DNA of 64,000 nt. Origin: UMGS1663 sp046964515 (lineage in GTDB: Bacteria; Bacillota; Clostridia; TANB77; CAG-508). Of this stretch, positions 62,567 through 64,000 are shown piece by piece; the stretch's first letter is position 1, and every line of letters starts with the position of its first letter. The DNA lies in NCBI GenBank assembly GCA_046964515.1, contig JBKUYM010000004.1, forward strand, positions 62,001 through 126,000, written 5' to 3'. The notes below the pieces were generated by a model. It ran no database searches, was not told where the DNA came from, and saw nothing but the letters and a program-made list of their open reading frames with translations. A program made the position numbers and the translations under genes.

Positions 62567-63542
62567 ATGCATAAATCTGTAATAAGGCTGATTTTGCTAA
62601 TTTGTATTATTTTAAATTGTATGACTATTTTCTGGTTTTCAAATCAAAATGCGGAAACATCAGGAGGTAGTAGTGGAAGAGTGGTTAATTTTATAACAAA
62701 CATGATTCCGAGTTTAAAAAATATGGAAGAACAAGAAAGAATAAGAATACAAGAAGAAATTATGCAACCGGTTGTCAGAAAATTAGCCCATTTTTCTATC
62801 TATACATTATTAGGAATTTTTACAATGAGTTTTGCTAAAACGTGCAGGGCAACTACCTATCAAAAAGGGTTAGCTACTTTTTTATTTGGTTTTTTATATG
62901 CCAGTAGTGATGAAATACATCAACTATTTATTGCACGGTAGGAGTTGTGAATTTAGAGATGTTTGCATTGATAGTTTAGGAGTACTAACAGGCATTCTTC
63001 TGGTTTGTTTTCTGGGATTTTTATATAGAAAGATAACTAGAAAACAAAAAGAAAGAACTTTATTTAGTCAAGACACAAAAATATTATTTATTTCCAGCAC
63101 AGGAGGACATTTTAGTGAACTAATGCAATTACAAGCATTGTTTGCGAAATGTCAGTATCATATAGTAACAGAAAAGACACCATCTAATAAAAACTTAAAA
63201 GAAAAATATGGAAAACAATTTGATTTCTTATTATATGGAACTAAGAAAACACCTTTAAGATATGGTTTTCTGTTATTTACTAATTGTTTTATTAGTTTAT
63301 GGATTTACTTAAAATTTAGACCACAAGTAGTGATTACAACAGGGACGCATACGGCAGGACCTATGTGCTGTATTGCTAAATTATTAGGCAGTAAGGTAAT
63401 TTATATAGAAACATTTGCAAATCGAACGACTAAAACCCAAGCAGGGAGATTATTATACTATATAGCAGATACTTTTATAGTACAATGGGAGGAAATGCTA
63501 GAAATATATCCAAAGGCAAAGTACTGGGGTTGGATTTATTAA
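62567..63542 (+). CDS. VanZ-PssD fusion protein, read through a +1 shift at CGG
   Basis: The first part is a VanZ-like membrane protein (WFSNQNAETSGGSSGRVV, VVRKLAHFSIYTLLGIF, ASSDEIHQLFIA). CGG at 62936 is followed directly by TAG in frame 0; skipping C gives GRSCEFRDVCIDSLGVL and a last helix. The frame then continues without a start codon or ribosome site into a PssD/Alg14-like domain (ILFISSTGGHFSELMQL, VVITTGTHTAGPMCCIAK, IETFANRTTKTQAGRL). The restored protein is about 324 residues. The partner PssE follows, so the product probably helps transfer sugar onto a lipid carrier. Confidence 0.82.
62936..62938 (+). other. +1 recoding site (CGG) in vanZ-pssD
   Basis: Frame 0 GCA CGG TAG; restored GCA, skip C, GGT AGG. 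Gives HQLFIA-GRSCEFRDV, matching the VanZ consensus HQ-x-F-x-x-GR. Confidence 0.8.
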
Positions 63543-63566
63543 AAGAAAAGTAAGAGGAAAGAAAAA

Positions 63567-64000
63567 ATGATATTTGTAACTTTAGGAACACAAGATAAGC
63601 CTTTTAAAAGGTTATTAGAGGCTGTGGAACAACAAATAGATAATGGAAATATACAAGAAGAAGTAATTGCACAAATAGGTTGTACTAAATTTTCTTCAAA
63701 TAAAATGAAAATCATAGATTATGTATCTATGGAGGAATTTGAGCAATTAATGGATAAGGCAAATTTTATGATAACACATGCAGGAGTAGGTTCTATTATT
63801 GCTGGATTAGAAAAACATAAGAAGATGATAGTCGCTGCTAGAAAAAAAGAATATGGAGAACACGTGAATAATCATCAAGAACAAATATTAGAAAACTTTA
63901 GTCATAGAGGTTACATTATTCCACTTGTAGAATTTAAGGAACTAGATAAAGCAATAGAAAAAATAGAAGAATTTGTACCGCAAGAATTTATTAGTAATAA
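63567..64000 (+). CDS. PssE/Alg13-like glycosyltransferase subunit (cut by window end)
   Basis: The frame starts at ATG 63567 behind AGAGGAAAG and is still open at the window end. It reads MIFVTLGTQDKPFKRLLEAV, then ANFMITHAGVGSIIAGLEKH, the C-terminal GT28-type domain. PssE/Alg13 proteins supply the catalytic half to membrane-bound PssD/Alg14. It begins 25 bp after the PssD part. Confidence 0.85.
   Translation, partial: MIFVTLGTQDKPFKRLLEAVEQQIDNGNIQEEVIAQIGCTKFSSNKMKIIDYVSMEEFEQLMDKANFMITHAGVGSIIAGLEKHKKMIVAARKKEYGEHVNNHQEQILENFSHRGYIIPLVEFKELDKAIEKIEEFVPQEFISN

Noticed and set aside
14049..62938. The CGG frame breaks as ordinary pseudogenes or sequencing errors
   Set aside because: Errors or decay would hit varied contexts and both shift directions. 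All eight are +1, all on in-frame CGG, on both strands, in non-homopolymer contexts, with no other lesions. Raw reads are still needed to exclude a systematic artefact.
14049..62938. CGG as a simple sense-codon reassignment
   Set aside because: Reading CGG as any one amino acid leaves the downstream frame wrong and meets stops, in vanZ at the very next codon. Only a four-base step restores the proteins.

Overview
The window is AT-rich DNA with tightly packed genes, strong Shine-Dalgarno sites and Rho-independent terminators. It comes from a low-GC Gram-positive bacterium. A complete spoIIIAA-AH operon and CotF-like coat genes point to an endospore-forming member of the Clostridia, possibly an uncultured gut lineage. 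The exact taxon cannot be fixed from the sequence. No rRNA, tRNA, CRISPR array or complete insertion sequence was found.

Layout: 1-5.1 kb holds a uridine-kinase-like gene cut by the window edge, two thioesterases on the minus strand, a PflX-type radical SAM gene and thyA-folA. 5.4-9.5 kb is the conserved ylxM-ffh-rpsP-khpA-rimM-trmD-rplS translation and secretion operon. 9.7-10.8 kb is an LPQTG protein facing its sortase. 10.9-16 kb is pyrH-frr-ispA-uppS-cdsA-rseP, with no dxr between cdsA and rseP. 16-22.5 kb has an Rpn-type nuclease and polC. 22.8-27.6 kb has membrane, glycolipid-type and HD-domain genes. 27.6-34.5 kb has T-box-controlled tyrS, an rRNA methylase, a ZIP transporter and coat genes. 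34.5-43 kb is an accessory and redox region with decayed genes, a MerR regulator, and DUF362-larC behind a MerR-type promoter. 43-48.7 kb is a surface module: LPQTG-anchored cohesin, sortase, dockerin-bearing glucosaminidase and a membrane-anchored cohesin. 48.8-57 kb has a nitroreductase, an AraC regulator, yebC and spoIIIA. 57-64 kb has pfk, argS, an LCP-family gene and the VanZ-PssD/PssE polysaccharide genes.

Main observation: seven otherwise well-conserved genes (cdsA, the Rpn nuclease, zupT, a cohesin protein, spoIIIAA, spoIIIAD and vanZ-pssD) are broken into two or three reading frames. All eight breaks are +1 shifts, and all eight fall exactly on an in-frame CGG codon. Ignoring the C and reading the next triplet (GGN, Gly) restores a full-length protein every time, on both strands. 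In a manual two-strand read I found no other in-frame CGG in any gene that looks native, polC (1,472 codons) included. The only other in-frame CGGs are three codons in two genes of atypical codon use (35655-36335, also broken by TGA, and 56835-57188). The simplest reading is that CGG is a vacant or nearly vacant arginine codon here, and that ribosomes meeting it shift +1, or read CGGN as a four-base glycine codon. Because cdsA and spoIIIA genes carry such sites, the shift would have to be efficient. This resembles the frameshifting at every AGG and CCC codon reported for Perkinsus mitochondrial cox1. I know of no description of it in a spore-forming bacterium.

Secondary observations: two near-identical 52-54 bp perfect palindromes acting as shared convergent terminators, a GTCC/GGAC dispersed element upstream of two promoters, two genes whose ideally spaced start codons are ACG and ATA, and a cohesin-dockerin-sortase surface system.
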